The notes under the pieces: model-generated
What the model was told of the DNA's origin: nothing
Seen by the model: the letters and a program-made list of their open reading frames with translations, nothing else
The model's database searches: none
Program-made: the position numbers and the translations under genes
Shown: positions 33,001 through 40,986 of the stretch, piece by piece
How positions within the stretch are numbered: position 1 is the stretch's first letter
Layout of the letters: every line of letters starts with the position of its first letter
Source: a bacterium
Lineage (GTDB): Bacteria; Armatimonadota; Fimbriimonadia; Fimbriimonadales; Fimbriimonadaceae
Direction: 5' to 3'
Assembly: GCA_027485645.1 (NCBI GenBank)
Contig: JAIXQR010000003.1
Coordinates: forward strand, 62,001 to 126,000
DNA length: 64,000 nucleotides

Positions 33001-34947
33001 AATGAACCGATGCATTAGCTGATGATGCGTCTTAAGCTCGGAAGCAATCTTAATGGGCAGACTCAGTTTCGGGCTAGCCAGAATTACGGCGTCAAAGATG
33101 CTTTGTTCCAGCAGGCGATCTGCTTTAGTCAGTGATAGAAGCCTAGCAAAGCCCTCTGGCCCGAAATCCTCCACGATGGTAACACAAAAGAGCCTAAATG
33201 CGCGGCGCCAGATCGAATTGAAAACACAGTCAGAAAGTCTCTCTGCCAATTGGTCGCTTTCGTATAGCTCAGCCAGGATTTTTGCCCTGATATTGTCGCC
33301 GGTGGTATCGTGGTCCCAGCTGAGCCCTTGTCCGCTGTCTTCGATGATGCCTTGTGACCGTAGGACACCAATGCCTGCTGCGTCCGCATCTTCCGCCAGT
33401 CTTCCTATTCCTCGTTCAGCTTCCTTCGTGGCGAGGTCACGGGCAGTAGACCTTGCCAGAGGGCAACCAGTCCGAGGCTGAACACGGTTCCTCCAAAAGA
33501 TGTCAAGAAATCCTGAGAAAGTCTCCGGCCATTGCTCTTCACCCATCTTGACGAGTTGGTCGAGTGCCCGTGGGGTCAGCAAGAGCTGCGACGGAGCATA
33601 GCTCGTCAAAATGGCTGCAAACTCGGGAAAAGAGTGTGCGACTTCCTTAAGAAGTGTGTTGCTATCACGGCAGATTTGCACTTCTTTTATTCCCTTGCCA
33701 ATTGAAGGCGGCAGCTGGGCAGATTGTCTGTAAGCCACATTTGAAGCGCATCCAAAGACAAGCCGAACCCTTTCATCGGAGACCAAGTCAGCTACCCACA
33801 GCCGGAGTATTGCCCAATCGAGGTCGTTTTCCACCCGATCTAATTGATCAATAACGATCAAAATCTCTCGTTCGATAGTTAGACGTAGTAGACGTTCGAG
33901 GCTGCCTCTGCATCCTGCTGCGATAAGTGTCTCGCTCGGTTCCCGAAGTGCATCGGCCCTAAGGTAGATTGCATCCTTTTTATTGCACCATTCTGCGAGA
34001 ATTACTGACTTACCGATACCTGAATCACCGGTTACTAAAAGATATCTATGACTGCAATCAAATCGTCTGTCCAAATCTTCAAGATAGGGCTGATTATCGA
34101 GTTTTAATCTTCCGCCGATTGTGTTTACGGTAGGCTGATAGGCCTTCCCCCATTTCCGTAGCTTCAGCCATTGATCAGCAACATCTCCGTGGTTCTTCAG
34201 CAGGATCTGTGCTGGTAAGCGAGAGATCAATTTCTCCGAATTAAGTTCTGCGCCGTTACTCCTTGCCTCAGCACTCATTACTACCAACGCGTTCCAGAGG
34301 TCCTTCCATTGATCTCCGTTCTCTAGGGTTGATTCAGCAATACGCTTGACTATCCCCATATCGGAACCCAATTCAGGATCAAGATTAAGAGTAAGCAATC
34401 GAAGTTTTGAGGCTAGGGTCTGAGGTTCTCGGGTCTGTTTCCCACCCTTAAGCTTTGTCCAAAGGTCGCGATCGTTCTGATTAACTACATTCGCGGTCCG
34501 AACGCGGACTGATGTTTGCCTGAACGGTTGTTCCCTGCTCCACGTGATGAGTTTTTGCAGCGAATCGTGTTCGTCGCTTTTTGGTGGAGGTTGTGCAATA
34601 ACAAAAACATCCGAGTCAGTTATTTGAGACTCACTTTCTTCGATCATCCACCAGGCCCGATTAATCAAGTCGGAGTCCAAAGAATTTGTTTCAACGACGT
34701 CTCCAGATTTACACGTAATCAACCATCGCGCAGAAGTTTCGGTGATGACAACTAAATCGTCAAACAGGGCTCCAGAGATTCGTTGCTCAAAGTAAACCGC
34801 AACCGGTGCACCGGTCTCCATGCCAAGTAATGTCTCATTGGATAACAGGGCAAGTAGAATCCTGGCTGAAATGCGATCAGCATAGGTGAATCCTGCACCG
34901 CCGGTGGATGCTGGAGAGGATGGCTGCGGTGGTGTGAATTTATCCAT
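30001..34947 (-). CDS. Large STAND NTPase with Cap4-like nuclease domain (Avs-like)
   Basis: 1648 residues from ATG 34947; the frame continues 50 codons upstream, but these do not look coding. Residues 17-150 resemble a PD-(D/E)xK nuclease of the Cap4 type: Glu54 in VYFEQ, Asp63-Asp64 in LFDDLVV, and Lys80 in WLITCKSG. The NTPase has Walker A LVTGDSGIGKSVIL (307-314) and Walker B ILIVIDQLDR (Asp367, Asp370). The last 1150 residues or so are helix-rich and repetitive in hydrophobic pattern, as expected of a TPR-like sensor. This order (nuclease, STAND, sensor) is that of AVAST/Avs proteins, which recognise phage proteins and then cut DNA. Which phage protein it would sense cannot be told. It is transcribed toward the Sll1717-like ATPase unit, convergent with it. 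Confidence 0.75.
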   Translation of the reverse strand: MDKFTPPQPSSPASTGGAGFTYADRISARILLALLSNETLLGMETGAPVAVYFEQRISGALFDDLVVITETSARWLITCKSGDVVETNSLDSDLINRAWWMIEESESQITDSDVFVIAQPPPKSDEHDSLQKLITWSREQPFRQTSVRVRTANVVNQNDRDLWTKLKGGKQTREPQTLASKLRLLTLNLDPELGSDMGIVKRIAESTLENGDQWKDLWNALVVMSAEARSNGAELNSEKLISRLPAQILLKNHGDVADQWLKLRKWGKAYQPTVNTIGGRLKLDNQPYLEDLDRRFDCSHRYLLVTGDSGIGKSVILAEWCNKKDAIYLRADALREPSETLIAAGCRGSLERLLRLTIEREILIVIDQLDRVENDLDWAILRLWVADLVSDERVRLVFGCASNVAYRQSAQLPPSIGKGIKEVQICRDSNTLLKEVAHSFPEFAAILTSYAPSQLLLTPRALDQLVKMGEEQWPETFSGFLDIFWRNRVQPRTGCPLARSTARDLATKEAERGIGRLAEDADAAGIGVLRSQGIIEDSGQGLSWDHDTTGDNIRAKILAELYESDQLAERLSDCVFNSIWRRAFRLFCVTIVEDFGPEGFARLLSLTKADRLLEQSIFDAVILASPKLSLPIKIASELKTHHQLMHRFIARFLFTAAEPLAPYSEDSVGESINLRAHIRQPMWERWLPTTMMVISEYRWFVTHAFVEGLEVIVQYLEAIREEDFLQASRPALILARRALRVRSYGDDLEHAKTLAYRAAIATLRFERSSASKVLRRVSARQGPRTKPSVDRESISMFAGRPLDKVLIWPLGPWNKVDDKFQGLYLGSGWAYRVAAQDLSLAKELFYACLIEEPRDFDPYNPLEQDHVYGLTSSHQLPFFPATHLNPSIVSFFHHSFEAGLDVVVTMVEFCLERSMGADDMKGKSGITLDWYGEPRQFAGSGQVYQWLSGNSNAPYVIQSLLMTLESSLLSIENYDELKRQVEMTLARTNNLALLAVLISVAKSDPRLLIDTLAPVLFSKELDWLDIASSTSSSLGQIGGMSFRQEWWRDDKEAVRFSKLEHRKRKLRDYAIVYLIHGDPGPAERAREQWLREADALDPDSAQGLRVLAGFYDRSKLTTQTTPDGCQAIGVTLPDDVLQRGEELQRQMILDMRANPYHVLMEVDNANDLPDGAQAIVDQLCDDLERAVPKYGAVPMFFSATLAVMLLGLKAATVGLSTKVGDDVSVIRADLTEVLASKSGHFEDPLNWDDKWHWTRLVAMNSRLIFEESLDSVEKRKALVALIQSSGSQALHAVVIDTATTQQGRQFCRIVLEIARVWAVEHVRLREIERFSQFPRDQKPSSLDLDYSTRVVDFIENGLWISDDRKGLGTAHSEAKSPWGPSNYKIILPALFELLFKSPSTSDERSALQPILRDLLEGVTWHDRNNKGHHEYDQTSQESWRVIGKYLSDLDISERSTVLLEWSTCPGRGKNSLELIDGLLTSYSRGTSDLKSASRSLEALIAAYEARPSTDRWHGFDLYLFGLRGHGSIDWDETVGRDWLEANKHLLSPYVNSCLSAGYSRERFLTRVCRAEYSIFDQELFEAVSRKVGSPTDIDSAEASAVARLLIRWSALAKRSSENRNTWRRLLAILEQKGERLAWQVLSELADRV

Positions 34948-35140
34948 GTCTGTGCGCACACTCCGGGACGCAACTGTGCCGCGTTCGGGGTTTGTTACAC
35001 TTATAAAAAATCTCAAGAAGGTATTGGAGGCCAATCCGTAGTTGCATTTGGACCCGATAATCGAATCTCCATTCGCCTTCTTCAGTTTTTGTTTCACTGC
35101 GTTCTAGAACATCTTGCATAAGAAAGTTGCGGATCGCCAT
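34940..35140 (-). CDS. Possible small upstream gene overlapping the STAND gene
   Basis: 66 codons from ATG 35140 (open also from TTG 35167), reading AIRNFLMQDVLERSETKTEEGEW... and ending 8 bases inside the STAND gene, its TAA at 34940-34942. A TATAAT lies 18 bases before the ATG. The end is Cys/His/Arg-rich and not protein-like, so it may be a leader peptide, a real small partner, or chance. No family recognised. Confidence 0.3.
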   Translation of the reverse strand: MAIRNFLMQDVLERSETKTEEGEWRFDYRVQMQLRIGLQYLLEIFYKCNKPRTRHSCVPECAHRHG

Positions 35141-35158
35141 TTCGAGCGATGCAAAAAG

Positions 35159-35164
35159 ATTATA
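35159..35164 (-). promoter_or_regulatory. TATAAT -10 upstream of the STAND gene
   Basis: Perfect consensus hexamer on the minus strand within AT-rich sequence; no clear -35. Transcription would begin near 35152 and run through the small ORF into the STAND gene. Confidence 0.45.
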
Positions 35165-35194
35165 CAAAAATACAGCAGAATTGCGTCTACGCCT

Positions 35195-35510
35195 TTAGGA
35201 ATACTTGGCCCTCTTCTTACTCTTCGTCCCAGCGCTCGCTTCATCTAGTCCGGTATAGCGGAAGAATCCCCTCAAATATTGGGACCTCCGAAGCCATTCG
35301 CGGAGTTTCTCGCGTCGGCATGCCTGAACCTCGTATAAGCCTTCCACAACCATGCACTTGACTTTCTCAAGTGTTTCGCGCTGAGAATTCTCTCCAGCCG
35401 CCTTCTTCTATTGGCTCGGGCACGAGAGTTACGTGTGCCACGCCGTGATCATGCGCCTTACACCCAAATTTTAGCGAGTGACAACAACCCCTTAAAACCC
35501 ATTAAGTTGA
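35195..35510 (-). pseudogene. Possible frameshifted remnant of a small protein gene
   Basis: Reading on the minus strand, one frame (open from about 35510 to TGA at 35367) gives a protein-like stretch ending PEPIEEGGWREFSA, and the next frame continues as MVVEGLYEVQACRREKLREW...KKRAKYS from ATG 35353 to TAA at 35195. The two would join by a single-base shift near 35375. Not recognised; the evidence is only that the joined sequence reads sensibly. Confidence 0.25.
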
Positions 35511-35588
35511 CCAAACCGCCCCTCGCCTACTCAAAGGCATGACCAATCCAAACCATAAACGCCCAATCCCGAACCCGCAAAACCCAAA

Positions 35589-35622
35589 GTTTACATTCCG
35601 CCCCAACGCGGGAAGTGTAAAC
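35589..35622. repeat. Inverted repeat, hairpin-forming
   Basis: GTTTACA (35589-35595) pairs with TGTAAAC (35616-35622); inside, TTCC pairs with GGAA with one bulged base, and CGC lies opposite GCG. An AAATTTT run begins 4 bases to the right. Possible transcript end or protein site at the island edge. Confidence 0.45.
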
Positions 35623-35754
35623 ACTAAATTTTCGCCGCCCACGATACCCCGGAATTCCAGAGAAGAAACGCTCCCCGCAGCCCCGCCATACAAGGCAACC
35701 CAGAGCCACGCGAGGCCACCCAAAGCGCCCCCTCCCGAACCTAAACTGACCTGT

Positions 35755-35792
35755 AATTAATTAATCTCCCTAGGGGGGAACGTTAATTAATT
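35755..35792. repeat. AT-rich inverted repeat
   Basis: AATTAATTAA (35755-35764) and TTAATTAATT (35783-35792) flank CTCCCTAGGGGGG. Unusual for this GC-rich region; lies 38 bases before the Gfo/Idh start. Confidence 0.5.
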
Positions 35793-35817
35793 CCGCCCAA
35801 TCCCCCAAAATCTCAGC

Positions 35818-35823
35818 TAAACT
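35818..35823 (+). promoter_or_regulatory. TAAACT, putative -10 before the Gfo/Idh gene
   Basis: Six bases (CCGATC) before the ATG at 35830; no Shine-Dalgarno. Confidence 0.45.
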
Positions 35824-35829
35824 CCGATC

Positions 35830-36915
35830 ATGGCAGACCTTTCTCGGCGCGAAATGATGGCGGGGGTTGGCGGCTTGGCGCTGGCCGGACTTCCGAACCT
35901 CAACCTCTTCCAAGAGCCGGCAAAGCCTGTCGGCTGGGCCATCCTCGGCCTCGGCGGTTACGCCACTCGGAACATCCTGCCGAACTTCAAGGACTGCAAA
36001 CTCAGCAAGCCCGTCGCCGTCATCAGCGGTAGTCCGGACAAAGCCAAGGGAATCGCCGCCGAATACGGCATCCCCGAAAGCAAGATCTACAACTACCAAA
36101 ACCTGGAGAAGATCAAAGACGATCCAGACATCGAAGTCGTCTACGTCATCACCCCGCCCGGAACGCACCACGAGTTCACCATGCGCTCCCTCGCCGCCGG
36201 AAAGCACGTCTGCTGCGAAAAGCCCATGACCGGCGACCTGAAGGAAGCCGAAGAAATGGTCGCCATGGCCAAGAAGGTCAACAAGCGACTCGGCATCGGC
36301 TACCGCTGCCACTTCGAGCCGCACAACCTCGAGGCCATGCGCCTCTGCCGCTCCGGCGCCCTCGGAACGCTCCGAACCGTCCGCAGCGACCACGGCTTCA
36401 CCATGGGCTGGGACAACGGCTGGCACTCCAAGCGCAAACTCGGCGGCTACGGCGCCATCAGCGAAATCGGAATCTACGCCATCCAGGCCCTCTGCTACCT
36501 CGCCGGCGCCGACCCGGTCGAAGTCTACGGAACCCGCGACAAGCTCAAAGTCGACCGGTTCAAAGAAGTGGAAGACGTCAACCACTTCAACCTCATCTTC
36601 CCGAACGGCGTCCAAGGCTTCGGCGCCACCGCCTATTCCTGGAACGCCAACAACTTCCGGGTCTACGGCGACCGCGGCAACATCACCGCCGAACCCGCCA
36701 CCGGCTACACCGGCCACGTCTTCACGCTGAACAACAAGCGCATCGAAGTCGCCCCCGCCAACCAATGGGCCCTCCAAATGGACCACCTATCGGAATGCAT
36801 CCGCGACCCGAAAATGACCCTCCGAACCCCCGGCGAGATGGGCCTCCGAGATATCCGCATCATCGATGCCATCCTTAGGTCCGCCGAATCGAAGTCGTCC
36901 ATCCGACTCGTATAA
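35830..36915 (+). CDS. Gfo/Idh/MocA-family oxidoreductase, probably exported
   Basis: 361 residues. N terminus DLSRREMMAGVGGLALAGL is a Tat-type signal. NAD(P)-binding fold WAILGLGGYATRNILPNF and the family motif CCEKPMTGDLKEAEE. The second domain carries the substrate-binding residues around DHGFTMGWDNGWHSKRKLGGYG. Glucose-fructose oxidoreductase-like enzymes act on sugars; the substrate here is unknown. Followed after 6 bases by a hydrolase gene. Confidence 0.9.
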   Translation: MADLSRREMMAGVGGLALAGLPNLNLFQEPAKPVGWAILGLGGYATRNILPNFKDCKLSKPVAVISGSPDKAKGIAAEYGIPESKIYNYQNLEKIKDDPDIEVVYVITPPGTHHEFTMRSLAAGKHVCCEKPMTGDLKEAEEMVAMAKKVNKRLGIGYRCHFEPHNLEAMRLCRSGALGTLRTVRSDHGFTMGWDNGWHSKRKLGGYGAISEIGIYAIQALCYLAGADPVEVYGTRDKLKVDRFKEVEDVNHFNLIFPNGVQGFGATAYSWNANNFRVYGDRGNITAEPATGYTGHVFTLNNKRIEVAPANQWALQMDHLSECIRDPKMTLRTPGEMGLRDIRIIDAILRSAESKSSIRLV

Positions 36916-36916
36916 C
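36911..36916 (+). promoter_or_regulatory. TATAAC, putative -10 directly before the hydrolase gene
   Basis: Five bases before the GTG at 36922; it overlaps the stop codon of the preceding gene. Confidence 0.4.
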
Positions 36917-36921
36917 GTCAA

Positions 36922-37779
36922 GTGCCAAACCCAAACCTTAAGAAACGGGTCCTGATTTACACGGCGGGCACGGTGCTCCTCTACACCACCGCCGTCGTGT
37001 ACCTAGCGCACAAATACGTCCAACCTTCGCGCCAAAAGTTGGACACTCCGGCCGGACTCGTCGAGTCCACGATCAAAGGCGCCCACGGCGAAGCCCCGAT
37101 CTGGAGCAAAGATGTCGAGAATCCGAAAGCCATCGTCATCTTCGCCCACGGCTACGGCGGCACCCGCCTCCACTGGCCAAAGCTGATGGAAAAACTCGCC
37201 GAAGCCAAAATCAGCAGCGTCGCCATCGGAATGCCCGGACAAGAAGAATCCCCGATGCCCCAAGTCGGCTTCGGCGGAATCGAAGCCGACATCATCACCG
37301 ACGTCGCCACCGAAATCCGAAGCAAGAATCCGAAGACGAAAATCATCCTCTACGGCGTCTCCCTCGGCGGAGCCTCCACGTGGATCGCCGCTGGCCGGAA
37401 CCCGGAAATCGCCGACGCTGTCGTCACCGAAGCCGCCTACGCGAACCTAAACCAAACCAGCCGCCGCTACCTCTCGCTCAAGCTCCCCGCCGCCAGCCCC
37501 ATCCTAGAGCCCATCGTCCTCATCGGCCAAAAGATGGCCAACGTTGATCCAAACACCCTTAACCCGGTCGACTTCGCCCCCAAGTTCGGCAAACCAGCCT
37601 TGCTGATCCACGACAACGAAGACACCCTCGTGACCCCTGAAATTACGGAAGAACTGCAAAAAGCCACCCAGGCCGAAGTCTGGAAAGTCCCTGGCGCCGA
37701 GCACGCCCGCGCCATCGAACAAGACCTCCCCGGCTTAATCAAGCGCCTGCTGAGCTTTATCGAGTCGCTGAAGGCGTAA
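36922..37779 (+). CDS. Alpha/beta hydrolase with N-terminal membrane anchor
   Basis: 285 residues. A hydrophobic segment at about residues 10-28 (LIYTAGTVLLYTTAVVYLA) anchors or exports it. Nucleophile elbow YGVSLGGAS with Ser at about 147; oxyanion region FAHGYGGTRLHW; acid and His near LIHDNEDTLVTPE and PGAEHARAIE. Esterase or peptidase of unknown substrate. Start GTG 36922. Its 3' end overlaps the convergent methyltransferase gene by 23 bases. Confidence 0.87.
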   Translation: MPNPNLKKRVLIYTAGTVLLYTTAVVYLAHKYVQPSRQKLDTPAGLVESTIKGAHGEAPIWSKDVENPKAIVIFAHGYGGTRLHWPKLMEKLAEAKISSVAIGMPGQEESPMPQVGFGGIEADIITDVATEIRSKNPKTKIILYGVSLGGASTWIAAGRNPEIADAVVTEAAYANLNQTSRRYLSLKLPAASPILEPIVLIGQKMANVDPNTLNPVDFAPKFGKPALLIHDNEDTLVTPEITEELQKATQAEVWKVPGAEHARAIEQDLPGLIKRLLSFIESLKA

Positions 37780-39586
37780 TCGCCTCAATCACCCGCTGCG
37801 CAATCACCGCGCTCCCAAACGGCGGCATCAAGTACAAGCCCTCCGCGGAAGCCCGAATGAACTGGCTCAACTTCTGCGCCTCTTCAATCCCGATGCTCAA
37901 AGCAACGTCATCATCCGCCGCCTCCGCAATCCGCTTCCGCAACGCGTCCGGAATCACAATCCCGGGCACCTCGTGGTGCATAAACTCCGCATGTCGCGCC
38001 GACTTCAGCGGCAAAACTCCGACCAACATCGGAACCCCAAACCGCTTTCCAGCCTCAAAGCAAATCTCCGCCTGCGCCTCATCAAACACCGGCTGCGTAT
38101 AAACCACCTGCGCCCCGGCATCCACCTTCCGCCCCAGCCGATCCATCTCCTCCGCCGCATCAAAAGCTAGCGGATTGAACGCGCAAGCAATCGTAAACCC
38201 GCACTTCACGCCGATGCTGTATCCCGCCAAATCGATCCCGTCATTGAACCGCTTCAGAATCCGGCAAAGCCCAATCGAGTCGATGTCAAACACGCTCGTC
38301 GCACTCGGATAGTCCCCAATATTCGCCGGATCACCCGTAACGGCCAAGATGTTCCGAATCCCCAACGCGTGCGCTCCGAGCAAATCACTCTGAACCGCGA
38401 GCAGGTTCCGATCGCGGCAAGCAAAGTGCATCGTCACCTCAACCCCCGCGTCGCGTTGCAAGATGGTCGACACCGCCGCCGGCGACATCCGCAACCTGGC
38501 CCGCGCACCGTCCGAGATGTTGATCGTATCCACTCCAGCAGCTTTCAAAGCCATGGACCCTTCAGTTAGCTTCTTCAGGCTAAGTCCGCGCGGAACGTCG
38601 AGCTCCACCGCGATCACAAACTCCTTTCCAAGCTTTTGACCCAGGGCACTCGGCTCCGTAACCGGCACCGGCTTCTTTACCTGGCCCTCCCGAACCACTT
38701 CGCCGCGAGGTCGCACTTTGACCTTCGTGTTGTCCAGCAACTGCCGCAGCGCCGCAATGTGGGCCGGGGAAGTGCCACAGCATCCTCCAAGCAGCCGTGC
38801 TCCTTCCTCCACAAACCGCATCGTGGCTTTCGCGAAGTACTCCGGCTGAATGTCGTAGGTCACCTGACCTTTCACGAGCTGTGGTAATCCGGGCGTCGGC
38901 ATCGCCAGCACCGGCAAATCGGTGGCCTCAACCAGCTGCCGAATGATGTCCAGCATCCGCTGCGGCCCGACCACGCAGTTCGCGCCAACAACATCAACCC
39001 CCAGCGCCGCCATCTCGCGGGCACATCGAATTGGCAGCCCCTCGGCCAGCGCCTCGCCGTCCTCAATGTAAGCCTTGCTCGCAATCAAGGGCAGATCAGT
39101 CACCGCCCGCACAGCCCGAATGGCGATCTCCAGCTCGTGCATCGCGCTGTAAGTTTCGAGGATGATCCCATCCACTCCGCCTTCCACCAGGCCGAGTACT
39201 TGCTCGGTGATGGCGGCGAATACCTCCTCCTTCGAGAGCTGTCCGAACGGCTCGACCGTTTTGCCTGCGGGCCCAATCGCTCCGAGCACAAACCGTTCAC
39301 CGGAGAATTCTGAAACCGCCTGTCGAGCGATCTCCGCTCCGCGTCGATTCACCTCTCGCGGACTTACCGTCTCCGGCAATCGAAACCGGTTCGCCTGGTA
39401 CGTGTTGGTCTCAATCAGGTCGCTGCCCGCGCTCAGGTATTCGCGGTGTACTCGAAGTACCAACTCGGCAGCATCAAGATTTGCCAAGTCATACGGTTGA
39501 TGAGGGTAGCCGTACTGGCCAAGGAGAGTTCCGTTCGCCCCGTCCGCAATCAGGACTCGGTCTCGGACTGCTTCAAGCAGGGTCAC
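37757..39586 (-). CDS. Bifunctional homocysteine S-methyltransferase / methylenetetrahydrofolate reductase
   Basis: 609 residues. Residues 1-300 form a homocysteine S-methyltransferase with the zinc cysteines in VGANCVVGP and LLGGCCGTSPAHIAAL. Residues 315-609 form MTHFR (FVIAVELDVPRG, AVTGDPANIGDYP, VYTQPVFDEAQAEICFEAG). Same layout as Bacillus YitJ. Supplies 5-methyl-THF and methylates homocysteine to methionine. Start GTG 39586 overlaps the stop of the preceding peptidase (GTGA) and also has a perfect TATAAT 6 bases upstream, so it can be expressed alone or coupled. Confidence 0.94.
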   Translation of the reverse strand: MTLLEAVRDRVLIADGANGTLLGQYGYPHQPYDLANLDAAELVLRVHREYLSAGSDLIETNTYQANRFRLPETVSPREVNRRGAEIARQAVSEFSGERFVLGAIGPAGKTVEPFGQLSKEEVFAAITEQVLGLVEGGVDGIILETYSAMHELEIAIRAVRAVTDLPLIASKAYIEDGEALAEGLPIRCAREMAALGVDVVGANCVVGPQRMLDIIRQLVEATDLPVLAMPTPGLPQLVKGQVTYDIQPEYFAKATMRFVEEGARLLGGCCGTSPAHIAALRQLLDNTKVKVRPRGEVVREGQVKKPVPVTEPSALGQKLGKEFVIAVELDVPRGLSLKKLTEGSMALKAAGVDTINISDGARARLRMSPAAVSTILQRDAGVEVTMHFACRDRNLLAVQSDLLGAHALGIRNILAVTGDPANIGDYPSATSVFDIDSIGLCRILKRFNDGIDLAGYSIGVKCGFTIACAFNPLAFDAAEEMDRLGRKVDAGAQVVYTQPVFDEAQAEICFEAGKRFGVPMLVGVLPLKSARHAEFMHHEVPGIVIPDALRKRIAEAADDDVALSIGIEEAQKLSQFIRASAEGLYLMPPFGSAVIAQRVIEAITPSATR

Positions 39587-40260
39587 CTAGAAATTATAGC
39601 TTCGGTCGTGATGGCCCGAATGCGATCTCGAATTCGGATCACTCGCTCAACCTCTGCAACCGACGGCTTGAGTCTAGGATTTCGAATGTCAACCGGGCTC
39701 ATCACACCATCATTTCCGTCATCCAGCCCAAGAACATGACCCAATTCGTGGGCGACCGATTGCTGAATGCAACCCGAGGAAAGTGGCTTTCCATTTGGCG
39801 CCTTTGTTCGAATCTGGATCCGAACGCTCAGCCCGTTCTGGGTCAGCAGCCATCTGGCGTGGCCGGCTACGGGTGCGCCTTGATAAGTCAAGTCGTCCTT
39901 GAACTCCAGCACGATGTGGGCATCTCGCGCGGTTGGCACAGGTTCAAAAGCAACCAGCCCATTGGTCTCGGCCTCCCAGATTCCAAGTCCGCCTAGGAAG
40001 CCTTCAATGCTTGGCTTCATCGGTCCGGTAGGAAGCTTTTTGAGAAAAATTCGGAACCTTCCGTTTGGAATAAGCGCCTTACTGTAACGGGCAACCTCTT
40101 CGTGCTCGCCACGCGCAAGCTTGGCCTCGATAGAGGATATATAAGTTTCAAAGCTGGAGGCGCTCGCCGGTACCGGATCCTGCACAGCGAACGCGGAGGC
40201 GCAACTACTGCAGAGCGCTGCTAGAATCAGCGTGCGTTGAGCTGCAAAAAAGCGTGACAC
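39583..40260 (-). CDS. Secreted matrixin-like zinc metalloprotease
   Basis: 225 residues. Signal peptide (RTLILAALCSSCASAFA). The C-terminal part holds the extended zinc motif VAHELGHVLGLDD and a Met-turn candidate GVMSPVDIRNP, as in matrixin and related metzincins. Residues 40-165 are not recognised. Start GTG 40260 preceded by GGGGG. Upstream in the same transcript as the methyltransferase/MTHFR gene. Likely extracellular or periplasmic proteolysis. Confidence 0.82.
   Translation of the reverse strand: MSRFFAAQRTLILAALCSSCASAFAVQDPVPASASSFETYISSIEAKLARGEHEEVARYSKALIPNGRFRIFLKKLPTGPMKPSIEGFLGGLGIWEAETNGLVAFEPVPTARDAHIVLEFKDDLTYQGAPVAGHARWLLTQNGLSVRIQIRTKAPNGKPLSSGCIQQSVAHELGHVLGLDDGNDGVMSPVDIRNPRLKPSVAEVERVIRIRDRIRAITTEAIISR
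39593..39598 (-). promoter_or_regulatory. TATAAT, putative -10 of the methyltransferase/MTHFR gene
   Basis: Perfect consensus, 6 bases before the GTG at 39586, lying in the last codons of the peptidase gene. The clearest example of the leaderless pattern. Confidence 0.55.
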
Positions 40261-40362
40261 ATTGAACCCCCGGTAAAGTTACGGCAAGTTTGCTGTTTCT
40301 CGCACTGGCATTTATTGCCGATTGTCCGATATATAGCCGACTTTAGGTTCAACTAGAGGCTC

Positions 40363-40986
40363 ATGGATCGACTCATTTGTTTCGATATTGGCGGCGTATT
40401 GGTCCGGATTTCGCAAACCTGGCAAGAGGCCGCCGAGTTTGCTGGTGTCAAAACCACCATCGCTGACTCGCCGCCGCTGTTTCTAGCGGATGCCGAGCCC
40501 ATGAACCGACACCAGGCAGGCCACATCGACTACGCCACTTATCTAGATGAGATGGGCCAACTGATGGGCTGCCCCGTCGAGCATGCCGAGAAGGCGCACC
40601 TCTCGATTCTCCAGCACGAGTACCCCGGCATTCCGGAGTTTGTTTCTGAGGTGAAGAACGACGGGTTCCGCACGGCTTGCCTTTCAAACACGAACGCTCC
40701 TCACTGGGCAGATCTCACTAACCCGGCAAAGTTTCCGACCGTGGCGAGTCTAGAGTTCCGCTGCGCTTCGCACCTGTTCGAACTCGGCAAGCCCGACCCC
40801 GCGATCTATCGCCGATTTGAAGCAGAGACCGGATTCCGCCCGGATCAGATCATCTTTTTCGATGACAATCGACAGAACGTCGAAGCAGCAAATGCGGTGG
40901 GTTGGCTCGCGTATCGGATTGATCCGTATGGCGACCCGGCAGAACAGATGCGCGCGGCCCTTCGAGAAATCGAAGTCCTAAACTAG
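40363..40986 (+). CDS. HAD-superfamily hydrolase (phosphatase-like)
   Basis: 207 residues. Motif I ICFDIGGVLVR keeps the nucleophile Asp; the second Asp of DxD is replaced by Gly, as in some HAD family members. Motif II SNTNAPHW, motif IV FFDDNRQNVEAANAVGW. Substrate cannot be read. Shares a CTAG stop with the convergent lpxA: its TAG and that of lpxA overlap by 4 bases. Confidence 0.85.
   Translation: MDRLICFDIGGVLVRISQTWQEAAEFAGVKTTIADSPPLFLADAEPMNRHQAGHIDYATYLDEMGQLMGCPVEHAEKAHLSILQHEYPGIPEFVSEVKNDGFRTACLSNTNAPHWADLTNPAKFPTVASLEFRCASHLFELGKPDPAIYRRFEAETGFRPDQIIFFDDNRQNVEAANAVGWLAYRIDPYGDPAEQMRAALREIEVLN

Larger units (their letters stand above)
35511..35829. other. Non-coding junction between island and chromosome
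   Basis: No gene visible. It holds two strong dyads described separately (35589-35622 and 35755-35792) and ends with TAAACT before the Gfo/Idh start. Local composition is Pro/Asn-type C/A-rich on the plus strand. Confidence 0.5.

Noticed and set aside
34948-35097. 50-codon extension of the STAND gene
   Set aside because: Reads as non-protein sequence (FFISVTNPERG region) and precedes the natural MDKFTPPQ start.
35539-35760. 73-codon plus-strand frame in the island junction
   Set aside because: Pro/Asn/Lys low-complexity reading through an inverted repeat; not supported.
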